Below are positions 1-7,540 of a DNA stretch of 22,015 bases, one piece after another. The notes beneath the pieces are model-generated. The model was not told where the DNA came from, made no database searches, and worked only from the letters and a program-made list of their open reading frames with translations. The position numbers were made by a program, and so were the translations under genes. The stretch lies in the NCBI GenBank assembly GCA_040758255.1, contig JBFLVX010000021.1:1-22015 (forward strand), given 5' to 3'. This stretch comes from JACRPZ01 sp040758255 (GTDB lineage Bacteria > Nitrospirota > Thermodesulfovibrionia > UBA6902). Every line of letters begins with the position of its first letter. The stretch's first letter is position 1.

Positions 1-1
1 A

Positions 2-28
2 GATTATTTAGCTGCTCTGCGTAAATAG
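2..28 (+). CDS. Possible 3' end of an upstream gene (partial)
   Basis: Reading from base 2, the codons give DYLAALRK followed by TAG at 26-28, which looks like a natural C-terminus of a gene that begins left of the window. Another frame also ends nearby (TAA at 22-24), so the frame is not certain. Eight residues are too few to name a product. If real, it would lie about 80 bases upstream of pdaD on the same strand. Confidence 0.25.
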   Translation, partial: DYLAALRK

Positions 29-44
29 TGAATATAATTTATGC

Positions 45-74
45 TTGAAAAAAGAGTTCAATTTAGGTTATATT
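45..74 (+). promoter_or_regulatory. Candidate sigma70-type promoter for pdaD-speB
   Basis: TTGAAA at 45-50 is followed after 18 bases by TATATT at 69-74, and the ATG of pdaD lies 34 bases further on. Both hexamers are one or two changes from the sigma70 consensus. The assignment is by eye; no strong Shine-Dalgarno sequence is seen before the ATG at 108. Confidence 0.4.
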
Positions 75-107
75 TTAATCCAACAAAACAGTTTTTGAGA
101 ATAGACT

Positions 108-656
108 ATGGATTTGATACCTAAAAAGATATTTTTCACTAAGGGAGTTGGAATACACAAGGACAGACTTGCGTCTTTTGAGCTGGCGCTACGTAAGGCA
201 GGCATAGAGAAATGCAACCTTGTGTATGTATCGAGCATTTTCCCTCCGAATTGCAAGATAATCAGCAAATCAAAAGGCCTCCAGTTGATCAAACCCGGGC
301 AGATAACATTCTGCGTAATGGCAAGAAGCGATACTAATGAGCCTAACAGGCTTATCTCCTCCGCAGTGGGTCTTGCGGTTCCAAAGGACAGGGAACATTA
401 CGGTTATATATCGGAACACCACTCTTGCGGCGAAACAGCAAGAAAGGCAGGCGACTATGCCGAAGACCTTGCTGCAACCATGCTCGCCACTACGCTCGGC
501 ATTGCATTTGATCCTGACGAAGCCTGGGACTCAAGAAAGCAGGTTTACAAGGCGAGTAAGTACATCTTCAAATCCACAAACATCTGCCAGTCCGCAGAGG
601 GCGATAAATTCGGAAAATGGACAACAGTTATTGCCGCTGTAGTGATGCTTTTCTAA
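108..656 (+). CDS. pdaD: Pyruvoyl-dependent arginine decarboxylase
   Basis: The 182-residue protein belongs to the pyruvoyl-dependent arginine decarboxylase family (PvlArgDC), which removes CO2 from arginine to give agmatine. Members self-cleave between two serines; the new N-terminal serine becomes the pyruvoyl cofactor, so no PLP is needed. Here the pair is S42-S43 in VSSIFPP, and the conserved acidic residue is E103 in ISEHHS. Length and the motif order fit the family. The ATG at 108 is the first start in frame and keeps the usual N-terminal strand (IPKKIFFTKG). speB begins one base after the stop, so the two genes are almost surely co-transcribed and supply putrescine. The family is best known from archaea and chlamydiae and is patchy in other bacteria. 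Call is secure; physiological role (polyamine supply or acid resistance) is inferred. Confidence 0.93.
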   Translation: MDLIPKKIFFTKGVGIHKDRLASFELALRKAGIEKCNLVYVSSIFPPNCKIISKSKGLQLIKPGQITFCVMARSDTNEPNRLISSAVGLAVPKDREHYGYISEHHSCGETARKAGDYAEDLAATMLATTLGIAFDPDEAWDSRKQVYKASKYIFKSTNICQSAEGDKFGKWTTVIAAVVMLF

Positions 657-657
657 G

Positions 658-1521
658 TTGAAGAATAAAACCCCCAACAATTTCTGCGGGCTTCCTGCAA
701 AAAACTCAAACTACAAAGACTCCAAGATAGCAATACTTCCGGTTCCTTTCGATAAGACCTGCTCATGGCTTAAAGGCTCCTCAAAAGGCCCCCGTGCGAT
801 CATCAACGCTTCCAAAAACATGGAGCTGTACGATATCGAAACGAATTCAGAAGTCTACAAAAAAGGTGTGCACACCCTGAAAGCTATAACCGCAGATACC
901 CCGAAGAAGATGGTAGCGGGAGTATACAGAAAGACCAAACGGTTGATCAATGATGGTAAGTTCGCGGTGACTTTAGGCGGCGAGCATACGGTCTCTCTTG
1001 GCGCTATCATGGCGCATGCCGAGCTCTTCGACAACATCAGCATACTCCATCTTGACGCGCATTCTGACAGGAGAGATGCATATGAAGGGGAGAGATACAG
1101 CCATGCCTGTGTCATGGCGAGGGCAGGGGAATTTACTGACAATATAGTCTCCGTGGGTATAAGGAGCATGGACTCGTCCGAACTGAAGAATATAGACCGG
1201 CGCAGAATATTTTTTGCGTCTGATATATACCAGAAGCTGGACTGGATAGGCAAGGCTGTTGGGATGCTTTCTGAGAATGTCTATATAACGATTGATATTG
1301 ATGTCCTTGACCCATCCATCATGCCTTCAACAGGCACTCCTGAACCGGGGGGGCTGGGCTGGTATGAAGTTCTCGCCCTGTTAGAAAGGGTCTCCGCGAA
1401 GAAGAGGATAGTCGGCTTTGACGTTGTGGAGTTTTTGCCTTCTGAAAACAAAGCGCCTGATTTCCTCGCCGCAAAATTGACCTATAAGCTGCTGAGCTAT
1501 ATATTCCCTCCGTCTACATAA
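658..1521 (+). CDS. speB: Agmatinase (ureohydrolase family)
   Basis: The 287-residue protein is a cytosolic binuclear-manganese ureohydrolase, most likely agmatinase, which splits agmatine into putrescine and urea. All six metal ligands of the arginase/agmatinase fold are visible: H110 in GGEHT, D133, H135 and D137 in LDAHSD, and D213 and D215 in IDIDVLDPS. SHA (148-150) and the late FDVVE glutamate (around 258) are also in place. Agmatinase is preferred over arginase or formimidoylglutamase because the gene sits one base behind an arginine decarboxylase. The start is TTG at 658-660, right after the pdaD stop; no earlier start is possible without overlap and no Shine-Dalgarno sequence is obvious, which suggests translational coupling. 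Its 3' end overlaps the tail of an antisense EAL-domain remnant. Confidence 0.93.
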   Translation: MKNKTPNNFCGLPAKNSNYKDSKIAILPVPFDKTCSWLKGSSKGPRAIINASKNMELYDIETNSEVYKKGVHTLKAITADTPKKMVAGVYRKTKRLINDGKFAVTLGGEHTVSLGAIMAHAELFDNISILHLDAHSDRRDAYEGERYSHACVMARAGEFTDNIVSVGIRSMDSSELKNIDRRRIFFASDIYQKLDWIGKAVGMLSENVYITIDIDVLDPSIMPSTGTPEPGGLGWYEVLALLERVSAKKRIVGFDVVEFLPSENKAPDFLAAKLTYKLLSYIFPPST

Positions 1522-1633
1522 ACGAACGGCCTTCTCTCAAAAAATCGCCGGCTGCCTGCGCGTCAAGCGGTTTTGAGAATAAATAGCCCTGAAGATAAGC
1601 CCTCTCCCTAAGACTGAAAATTAAACTCTGTTT
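1514..1633 (-). pseudogene. Remnant of an EAL-domain protein, C-terminal tail only
   Basis: On the minus strand about 39 codons are open, from just after an in-frame stop at 1634-1636 down to TAG at 1514-1516. The translation contains LQGYLFSKPLDAQAAGDFLR, which matches the typical end of EAL cyclic-di-GMP phosphodiesterase domains (consensus around QGYLFSKPL, then an acidic helix). The rest of the gene is absent: the upstream side runs into a stop and then a very AT-rich stretch. The stop codon falls inside the last codons of speB. I read this as the end of a formerly convergent gene whose body was lost when the downstream region was rearranged. The match is from memory of the family, not a search. 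Confidence 0.6.
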
Positions 1634-1781
1634 TTATTTATAATATCAATCAGAATATATGCATAATATATTAATAGAGCTTTTTTCTAACATTATATGT
1701 TGTAACAGATTGCAATGCAATGAAAATAATAGCAATTAAGCATATGGCTTATTATTGCCGGAAATTACTGGGAGAGGCGGC
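1634..1781. other. AT-rich intergenic stretch before the sugar transferase gene
   Basis: This stretch is strikingly AT-rich and separates the EAL remnant from the polysaccharide block. TATAAT occurs at 1639-1644 but has no convincing -35 box at the right distance. A TTG at 1755 is in frame with the next gene, but GGGAGAGG at 1770-1777 points to the ATG at 1782 instead. No small gene or terminator was recognised. Confidence 0.5.
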
Positions 1782-3203
1782 ATGCTGAAGAAGAGATTGG
1801 GAACAGTCCTGCTGTTTATAATAGATATAACAGCTGTTTTTTTTATTCTGCAGATATCGATTTTTCTAAGAAAGAATATCTTACCGTACTTTCTGCAATT
1901 CCCGGAGTTCCCGGTAAGGGGTTTTGTGGTCTTTGTATGGGTTCTGCCTGTCTGGCTTCTCTTTTTTGTTTATGAAGGGCTCTATACAAAGAGATTCTCC
2001 TTCTGGGACGAGATAAAGGTGTTGTGGAAGAGCACCTTCTTCTCCACATTAGCGGTCTTCAGCATCCTTTATTTAGGCAAAGTTGGAGAACAGGTATCGA
2101 GAACAGTCATAGTTCTAATGGGATTTATCGCTATCCCTATTCTTCCGCTCATAAGGCTCAATGCAAAGAAATTTTTGATGAATGCGGGCTTAATCAAGAG
2201 CAAAGCGCTTATTCTTGGCGCAGGGAAGACAGGGGAGCTTATGCTGAACGCCCTGAGGAGAGATGCCAACCTCGCCTTTGATGTTGTAGGGTTTCTTGAT
2301 GATGACCCCCGGAAGATAGGGCAGAAGATAGGAGGCGTCAAGATACACGGCAATGTGGATAAGGCGCAGAAATATGTCGGCAGATACGGCATACAGGACA
2401 TTATTATCGCTATGCCGAGCTGTGACAGTAAAAGGCTCGCAAAAATTATTAACAGCCTTCAGCATAATGTCCAGAATATCCTCTTTATTCCTGACCTTTT
2501 CGGGATAGCGGTGTTAGGGACAAAGCTCCAGCACTTCTTTCAGGAACAGGCCATAGGGCTTGAGGTGAGCAATAACCTTGCGGCCCCGGTCAATATATTC
2601 ACAAAGAGGGTCTTTGACCTTACTGCCAGCCTGGTTTTGCTTGTCGTATTTTTCATCCCGATGATTGTAATAGCACTTCTTACAAGAATAAATTCAAAGG
2701 GCGGCCCGATATTCTCGCAGGAGCGCATAGGGAAGGATGACAAGCCGTTTAAGTGCTATAAATTCAGGACGATGCACCATGACGCGGAAGAAAAATTCGA
2801 TAAGCTTATCAAAAAGAGCCCTGAGGCGAGCAGCGAATGGGAGCGCAACTATAAGCTTAAGGACGACCCGAGGATCACAAAAGTCGGCGCATTTCTAAGA
2901 AAGACATCGCTTGACGAACTTCCCCAGCTCTTGAATGTTCTGAAGGGCGAGATGAGCCTTGTGGGGCCGCGGCCTGTGACGAGAAAAGAGATAGATGATT
3001 ATTACCAAGAGTCCGCGAAACTATGTTTCGGCGTGCCCCCCGGAATCACCGGCTTATGGCAGGTGAGCGGCAGGAGCAGCACCGGTTATCCTCACAGGGT
3101 CGCCCTTGATTCATGGTATGTAAGAAACTGGAACCTATGGCTTGACATTGTTATTCTGTTGAAAACAGTAAAAATAGTCATTAAAAAAGAAGGCGCCTGG
3201 TAA
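1782..3203 (+). CDS. Undecaprenyl-phosphate sugar-1-phosphate transferase (WbaP/PglC superfamily, long form)
   Basis: This 473-residue membrane protein is a polyprenyl-phosphate glycosyl-1-phosphate transferase, the enzyme that loads the first sugar of a polysaccharide repeat onto undecaprenyl phosphate. About four N-terminal membrane segments occupy residues 1-130. A CoA-binding-like Rossmann domain follows with GAGKTG at about 146-151. Another hydrophobic segment lies near 280-300, and the C-terminal bacterial sugar transferase domain contains KFRTM, the catalytic Asp-Glu pair in SLDELPQ (D378, E379) and GPRP (395-398). An upstream in-frame TTG at 1755 would add nine residues, but the Shine-Dalgarno sequence GGGAGAGG sits five bases before the ATG at 1782, which I chose. 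It heads the plus-strand glycosyltransferase genes. The sugar (galactose, glucose or another) cannot be read from sequence. Confidence 0.9.
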   Translation: MLKKRLGTVLLFIIDITAVFFILQISIFLRKNILPYFLQFPEFPVRGFVVFVWVLPVWLLFFVYEGLYTKRFSFWDEIKVLWKSTFFSTLAVFSILYLGKVGEQVSRTVIVLMGFIAIPILPLIRLNAKKFLMNAGLIKSKALILGAGKTGELMLNALRRDANLAFDVVGFLDDDPRKIGQKIGGVKIHGNVDKAQKYVGRYGIQDIIIAMPSCDSKRLAKIINSLQHNVQNILFIPDLFGIAVLGTKLQHFFQEQAIGLEVSNNLAAPVNIFTKRVFDLTASLVLLVVFFIPMIVIALLTRINSKGGPIFSQERIGKDDKPFKCYKFRTMHHDAEEKFDKLIKKSPEASSEWERNYKLKDDPRITKVGAFLRKTSLDELPQLLNVLKGEMSLVGPRPVTRKEIDDYYQESAKLCFGVPPGITGLWQVSGRSSTGYPHRVALDSWYVRNWNLWLDIVILLKTVKIVIKKEGAW

Positions 3204-3364
3204 TCTAAATATCGCCAAACATCTTTCATTTCCATCCCAATAAAGTTGCTTCTTGAGTTCGTATCCGGCTTCATAGAAATTAAAGAGCAGATTTAAATAT
3301 AATATCTTGTTGTATATTTCAAGAGATTGACTAAAACAAAGAGCAAAAGAGGGTTATCGCAACT

Positions 3365-5707
3365 GTGGAACAAAAAGAACCGTTAGTTTCAATAATCGTA
3401 AGGACAAAGGACAGGCCAAAACTCCTGAAGAATGCCATTAAAAGCATAGCGGAGCAGACATACAGACAGATTGAGGTTGTGCTCGTCAACGACGGGGGCT
3501 GCGACCTTAATGTCGAAGAACTGAAGAACACGCTTGGAGATATGCCGCTGAACTACATAAGGCTCGCAAAGAACACAGGCAGGGCGCATGCAGGAAATGC
3601 CGGGATTGCGAACGCAAAGGGGGACTATATCGGGTTTCTGGATGATGACGATGAGTATTATCCTGAGCATATATCAACATTGGTCAATTTTTTAGAGCAG
3701 GCTGATTACAAGATAGCGTACACAGACGCTGAAATGATTTATAGAAATTTTGTTCCTGAAGAGCATAACGCGGCTGCAGTAAGCAAGACTATACTTTTTT
3801 CAAAGATCTTTTCATATGAAGAATTGCTTGTTGGAAACTATATCCCTTTTATGTGCCCTCTCTTCTCCAAAGAGGTTCTTGAGGGGTTTGACGAGAGCTT
3901 TGACCTGTATGAAGACTGGGATCTTCTGATAAGAATAAGCCAGAAGTATCCGTTTCATCATATCAAGAAGGTCACGGCCCAATATAATCAATGGAGCAAA
4001 GAATTACAGATTAATCAGTCTAATAAAGAGCAAATGAAAGCGATACATCTTAAGGTCATCAGCAAACATCGTGACAAAATAACCCCTGAAATAATCTTTA
4101 ACATGAAGAATAAAATAGAGATGCTCATGTTAAGGTTTGAGGAGTTCGACAATAATTATAAGGCGTTAGAAATGAAGTTGCTGGATGATTCGGCTTACTT
4201 CTCAAACATCGAAGAGTCAATCAGATGGAAAAACAGTCACATCATAGAACTTGAAGGCGTTGCTATTGAGAAGGAGAGTCATATCTTGCAGCTTCAGGAT
4301 GTTGTTAGGGAAAAAGACAGCCTTATTCTTCAGATGCAGAAAAACATGGAAGGCCTGGAGCTTGCTCTTTACCTGATGAGAAACACCATTGGATGGAAGC
4401 TTCTTGAAAAGTTCAGAATTGTCAGAGACAAAATGATAATAAGCGGCACAACGCGAAGAAAGATGTATGATTTAATAATAAAATCTTTTCAGACAATTAA
4501 GAATGAAGGGATGGTGGTCTTTCTCAAAAAATGCAAGATAAAAATGAAGGCAAGGTTCCTTGGTTCTAAAATCTCCACTAATATATCAAACATAAAAATC
4601 TCCAGGCATTCCCTTTCCCCCGATAAATTCAGAGTCCTCTTTCTTATCAGTCCGTGGGCAGGCGTAACCAACCGTTACAGGGCGTATAACATGAAGGAAT
4701 ATTTAGGCTTAATGGGGACGGAGAGTGAAGTTGTAGGGATCGAAGAGCTTGATACTCAGCCTGATTATGCCCTTGGGTTTGACATTATTGTTATTCATAG
4801 AATACCTATGAACGAGATTTTGAACGCATTAATAGAGAAATGTAAGGAGCTTCGAATTCCTGTCATCTTTGACCTGGATGATTACCTTTTTGATGTTGCG
4901 CTAACTGACCGCATAGATGAGATAAAACGCATGAGTCCGATTGACAGGAACAAATGGATCCAGCACGTAAGAGGCTGCAGGGACACATTGGATGCCTGCG
5001 ATTATTTCATAGGCACAACCGACTATATTGTTAAAAAAGTCAGGGAACTGGGGAAAAAGGCCTTTGTTATAAGAAACGGACTTAATAAAACACAGGTAGC
5101 GCAATCCGGCAAGGCTCTCATAAAAATAAAACGTGACCCCGATATTGTAAAAATAGGGTACTTTAGCGGCACAAAAACCCACCAGAAAGATTTTGAAGTG
5201 GTAATCGCCCCTCTTCTGAAAATCATGGAGGAATATAAAAATGTACATTTATGTATCGGTGGATTTCTGGAGCTTCACAGCAGTTTTGAGAAGTTTTCAG
5301 AAAGAATCGAGAGACTTCCTTACGTTGACTGGAAAGAACTGCCTTTTAACTTGGCCGCTATAGATATAAACATAGCTCCTTTAGAAGAGAATAATCCGTT
5401 CTGTGAAGCCAAGAGCGAATTGAAATATTTTGAATCCGCTTTATTAAAGGTGCCGTCTGTCTGCACTCCAACAGATACCTATAAGTGGGCCATAAAGAAT
5501 GGAGAAAACGGGATGCTGGCATCAACAGAAGAGGATTGGTACACATGCCTTAAATCTCTTATCGTTGACCCTTCTCTAAGAAAAGCTTTAGGTGAAAAGG
5601 CATACAAAATGGTTATGGGAACTTATACCCCGAACACTCAGGCGCAAAAGACGATTGAAGTATATAAAAGCATTATAATGGACTACAAAGAAACAAGAAA
5701 TTGCTGA
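3365..5707 (+). CDS. Large two-domain glycosyltransferase: GT2 plus GT4-like, with coiled-coil linker
   Basis: The 780-residue protein joins two glycosyltransferase units. Residues 6-230 are a GT-A family 2 domain: VSIIVRTKDRP at the start, the metal/nucleotide-sugar acidic run DDDD at 93-96 and the late acidic motif YEDWD at 182-186. Residues 245-345 are charged and helical, with three 14-residue repeats at about 291-332 (SHIIELEGVAIEKE and two variants), predicted as a coiled coil. Residues 422-775 resemble a GT-B/GT4-like domain, with IFDLDDYLFD near 501-510, IGYFSGT near 597-603 and a KSELKYFE segment near 683-690. The start is GTG at 3365 with AAGAGGG about 11 bases upstream. It follows the sugar transferase by 161 bases. 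Two activities in one chain suggest that two successive sugars are added to the lipid-linked glycan; this is inferred. Confidence 0.85.
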   Translation: MEQKEPLVSIIVRTKDRPKLLKNAIKSIAEQTYRQIEVVLVNDGGCDLNVEELKNTLGDMPLNYIRLAKNTGRAHAGNAGIANAKGDYIGFLDDDDEYYPEHISTLVNFLEQADYKIAYTDAEMIYRNFVPEEHNAAAVSKTILFSKIFSYEELLVGNYIPFMCPLFSKEVLEGFDESFDLYEDWDLLIRISQKYPFHHIKKVTAQYNQWSKELQINQSNKEQMKAIHLKVISKHRDKITPEIIFNMKNKIEMLMLRFEEFDNNYKALEMKLLDDSAYFSNIEESIRWKNSHIIELEGVAIEKESHILQLQDVVREKDSLILQMQKNMEGLELALYLMRNTIGWKLLEKFRIVRDKMIISGTTRRKMYDLIIKSFQTIKNEGMVVFLKKCKIKMKARFLGSKISTNISNIKISRHSLSPDKFRVLFLISPWAGVTNRYRAYNMKEYLGLMGTESEVVGIEELDTQPDYALGFDIIVIHRIPMNEILNALIEKCKELRIPVIFDLDDYLFDVALTDRIDEIKRMSPIDRNKWIQHVRGCRDTLDACDYFIGTTDYIVKKVRELGKKAFVIRNGLNKTQVAQSGKALIKIKRDPDIVKIGYFSGTKTHQKDFEVVIAPLLKIMEEYKNVHLCIGGFLELHSSFEKFSERIERLPYVDWKELPFNLAAIDINIAPLEENNPFCEAKSELKYFESALLKVPSVCTPTDTYKWAIKNGENGMLASTEEDWYTCLKSLIVDPSLRKALGEKAYKMVMGTYTPNTQAQKTIEVYKSIIMDYKETRNC

Positions 5708-5744
5708 CGGTAGTGATATTAAACTCCGCAAGCCCGGTATTCTT

Positions 5745-6593
5745 ATGATTTCAATACTTATAAGATGTAAAAATGAAGAAGCTTACCTTGGCGAAGTTCT
5801 ATCCATGCTCTTCGAGCAATTGATAGATTCCGATTTTGAAGTAGTCGTTTTAGACTCCGGCTCTACTGACAAGACACTGGATATTGCAAGAAAATTTAAT
5901 GTTAAAATCTATGAAATGCCGCCGGAGGTTTTTACCTTTGGATATTCCTTAAATAAAGGGATAAGCCTGACTTCGGGAGAAATTGTCTGCTGTCTCTCGG
6001 CACACTGCATTCCTTTAAATAACAATTGGCTCAAGGAACTGACAGGGCCTATTGTATTGTCTAAGGCGCATACAACAATAGGCAGGCAGATCCCTATGAA
6101 GGGGATGAACCCGTTTGAAGAGCTTGCGGTCACTTCATATTTCCCTCCAATTCAGCGAGACGGCAAGTCTCCCCACTTATCAAATGCCAACTGCGCGTTT
6201 CTGAAGAGCATCTGGCAGGAGATCAAGTTTGATGAAAAGATCTTGGGATGGGAAGATTATCTCTGGTATTTACAGATAAAATCCAGATACAAAGTGCTGT
6301 ACTGCCCCCGTGCCGCTGTTTATCATTCTCATCCTTTCTCTCTGAGATACATTGTCGGAAGATCATACGGCGATGGCAAGGCGGTCAGATACATAAAAGA
6401 AAAGGCCGGCATTGATTTAACGGGCGGCAAGGCGGATTCCAAGCTGAACATGATAAAACATATATATGCAGACATGAAGAACAACGCAAAATTTTTTCTT
6501 CAGGAAGGGTATTTCAGACACTTATTGCTTCTTCCGATAATCAAACTGCTTTTGTATGTTGCGTATCAAAAAGGATTAAGGGAAAATATATAA
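5745..6593 (+). CDS. Family 2 glycosyltransferase (DxD-less variant)
   Basis: This 282-residue cytosolic or membrane-associated GT-A protein has the family 2 nucleotide-binding start ISILIRCKNEE, VVLDSGSTDKT at about 34-44, and an acceptor-side acidic motif GWEDYLW at 168-174. Where most GT2 enzymes carry DxD, it has LSAHCIP (84-90). Related rhamnosyltransferase-like GT2 proteins, as I recall them, also replace DxD at this place, so activity is still expected. A basic amphipathic C-terminus with a hydrophobic stretch (LLLLPIIKLLLYVAY near 260) could hold it at the membrane. It starts 37 bases after the two-domain glycosyltransferase, on the same strand, with a weak ribosome site. Donor and acceptor are unknown. 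Confidence 0.85.
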   Translation: MISILIRCKNEEAYLGEVLSMLFEQLIDSDFEVVVLDSGSTDKTLDIARKFNVKIYEMPPEVFTFGYSLNKGISLTSGEIVCCLSAHCIPLNNNWLKELTGPIVLSKAHTTIGRQIPMKGMNPFEELAVTSYFPPIQRDGKSPHLSNANCAFLKSIWQEIKFDEKILGWEDYLWYLQIKSRYKVLYCPRAAVYHSHPFSLRYIVGRSYGDGKAVRYIKEKAGIDLTGGKADSKLNMIKHIYADMKNNAKFFLQEGYFRHLLLLPIIKLLLYVAYQKGLRENI

Positions 6594-6658
6594 CGCTGGA
6601 CTTCGGGGGCAACAATGACAGACTCAAAACGTGTTGCAAATAGATAGGAGAACAGTAA

Positions 6659-7414
6659 GTGAGCAAATGGCATACCATTAAGACTTATGCATACCTGTGT
6701 CGGTTAATAAATTCAAAACTATACTTAGGAAAAATGAAATCAAGAGAAGAACTTAGTGAAAAATACATTCGAGGTAATGGCATAGAAATTGGAGCTCTTT
6801 TGTCTCCCCTGAAAACCTTCAATGATGCTAAGATGAAATATGTTGACAGGTTTGGAGAGGATGGATTAAGAAAACATTATCCTGAGATTGGTATCAAGGG
6901 CTTAATACAGCCGGATATTATTGATAACGGGGAAATTTTAGATAAGATTGAGAATGACTCTCTTGATTTTATTATAGCAAATCATTTTATGGAACATACT
7001 GAAAACTTTATAGGCACTTTGAGAAATCATTTAAATAAAGTTAAAGTTTCAGGAATATTGTACTATGCTATCCCAAATAAAAATGAGACATTTGATTTTT
7101 ACAGAGAATGTTCCACTTTTGAAGAGACATTAGAGGATGAGAAAGATAATGGCATTGGGAACAGATATCGCAGGTATAAAGACTGGGTTGAGAATGTTGG
7201 CATTAAATATAACAAACACGTTTATTATGATATAGAACAAGAGATGAAAGGCTTAATGGCAAGACAATATAGCATACATTTTTATGTTTGGGATTATGAA
7301 AGCTTTAAAAAAATGATAGAACAAGTAAAAGACTATTTGAATAATTTTTCGATATTAGAATACGTCCCATCCAGTAAAATAGAAAATATTCTGATATTGA
7401 GACGTGAAAAATAG
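6659..7414 (+). CDS. SAM-dependent methyltransferase-like protein of a polysaccharide cluster
   Basis: The 251-residue protein resembles the class I methyltransferases often found among LPS and capsule genes. GIEIGALLSPL (about 41-51) corresponds to the glycine-rich SAM-binding loop, KYVDRFG (around 60) to the acidic end of strand 2, and DFIIANHFMEHTEN (about 102-115) to the strand 4 region, followed by LYYAIPNK. The family usually shows GxxxG and a conserved EH in that segment, as here. The start is GTG at 6659, supported by AGGAG at 6646-6650 eight bases upstream. By eye the gene is far poorer in GC (many lines near 25-35 percent) than the genes on both sides, which suggests separate acquisition. 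The methylated substrate is unknown; a glycan terminal sugar is a reasonable guess. Confidence 0.7.
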   Translation: MSKWHTIKTYAYLCRLINSKLYLGKMKSREELSEKYIRGNGIEIGALLSPLKTFNDAKMKYVDRFGEDGLRKHYPEIGIKGLIQPDIIDNGEILDKIENDSLDFIIANHFMEHTENFIGTLRNHLNKVKVSGILYYAIPNKNETFDFYRECSTFEETLEDEKDNGIGNRYRRYKDWVENVGIKYNKHVYYDIEQEMKGLMARQYSIHFYVWDYESFKKMIEQVKDYLNNFSILEYVPSSKIENILILRREK

Positions 7415-7423
7415 AAAAAATTA

Positions 7424-7534
7424 TTGACAGTCAAATTAGCACCTTTAATATCCGTAATCATCGTTAATTATAACGGCAGGTATCTGCTTAACACCTGTCA
7501 TCTTATTAATGATTACCAATTTCCTTATTGCTGA
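7424..7534 (+). pseudogene. Truncated family 2 glycosyltransferase start
   Basis: From TTG at 7424 to TGA at 7532-7534 the frame gives a 36-residue peptide with PLISVIIVNYNGRYLL, which is the textbook N-terminal strand and loop of GT2 enzymes. After about 22 residues the similarity stops and the frame closes. The next complete glycosyltransferase begins only six bases later in another frame. I interpret this as the leftover 5' end of a glycosyltransferase gene that was deleted or replaced by the gene at 7541. It is not expected to be functional. Confidence 0.65.
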
Positions 7535-7540
7535 TTAATT

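Noticed and set aside
3204..3300. Open frame of about 31 codons right after the sugar transferase stop, and an open minus-strand frame over the same bases
   Set aside because: The sugar transferase ends with the usual family C-terminus (EGAW), neither translation resembles a family I know, and open stretches of this size occur by chance in AT-rich DNA.
6614..6646. Ten-codon frame MTDSKRVANR before the methyltransferase gene
   Set aside because: Too short, no similarity I can name; the SD at 6646-6650 clearly serves GTG 6659.
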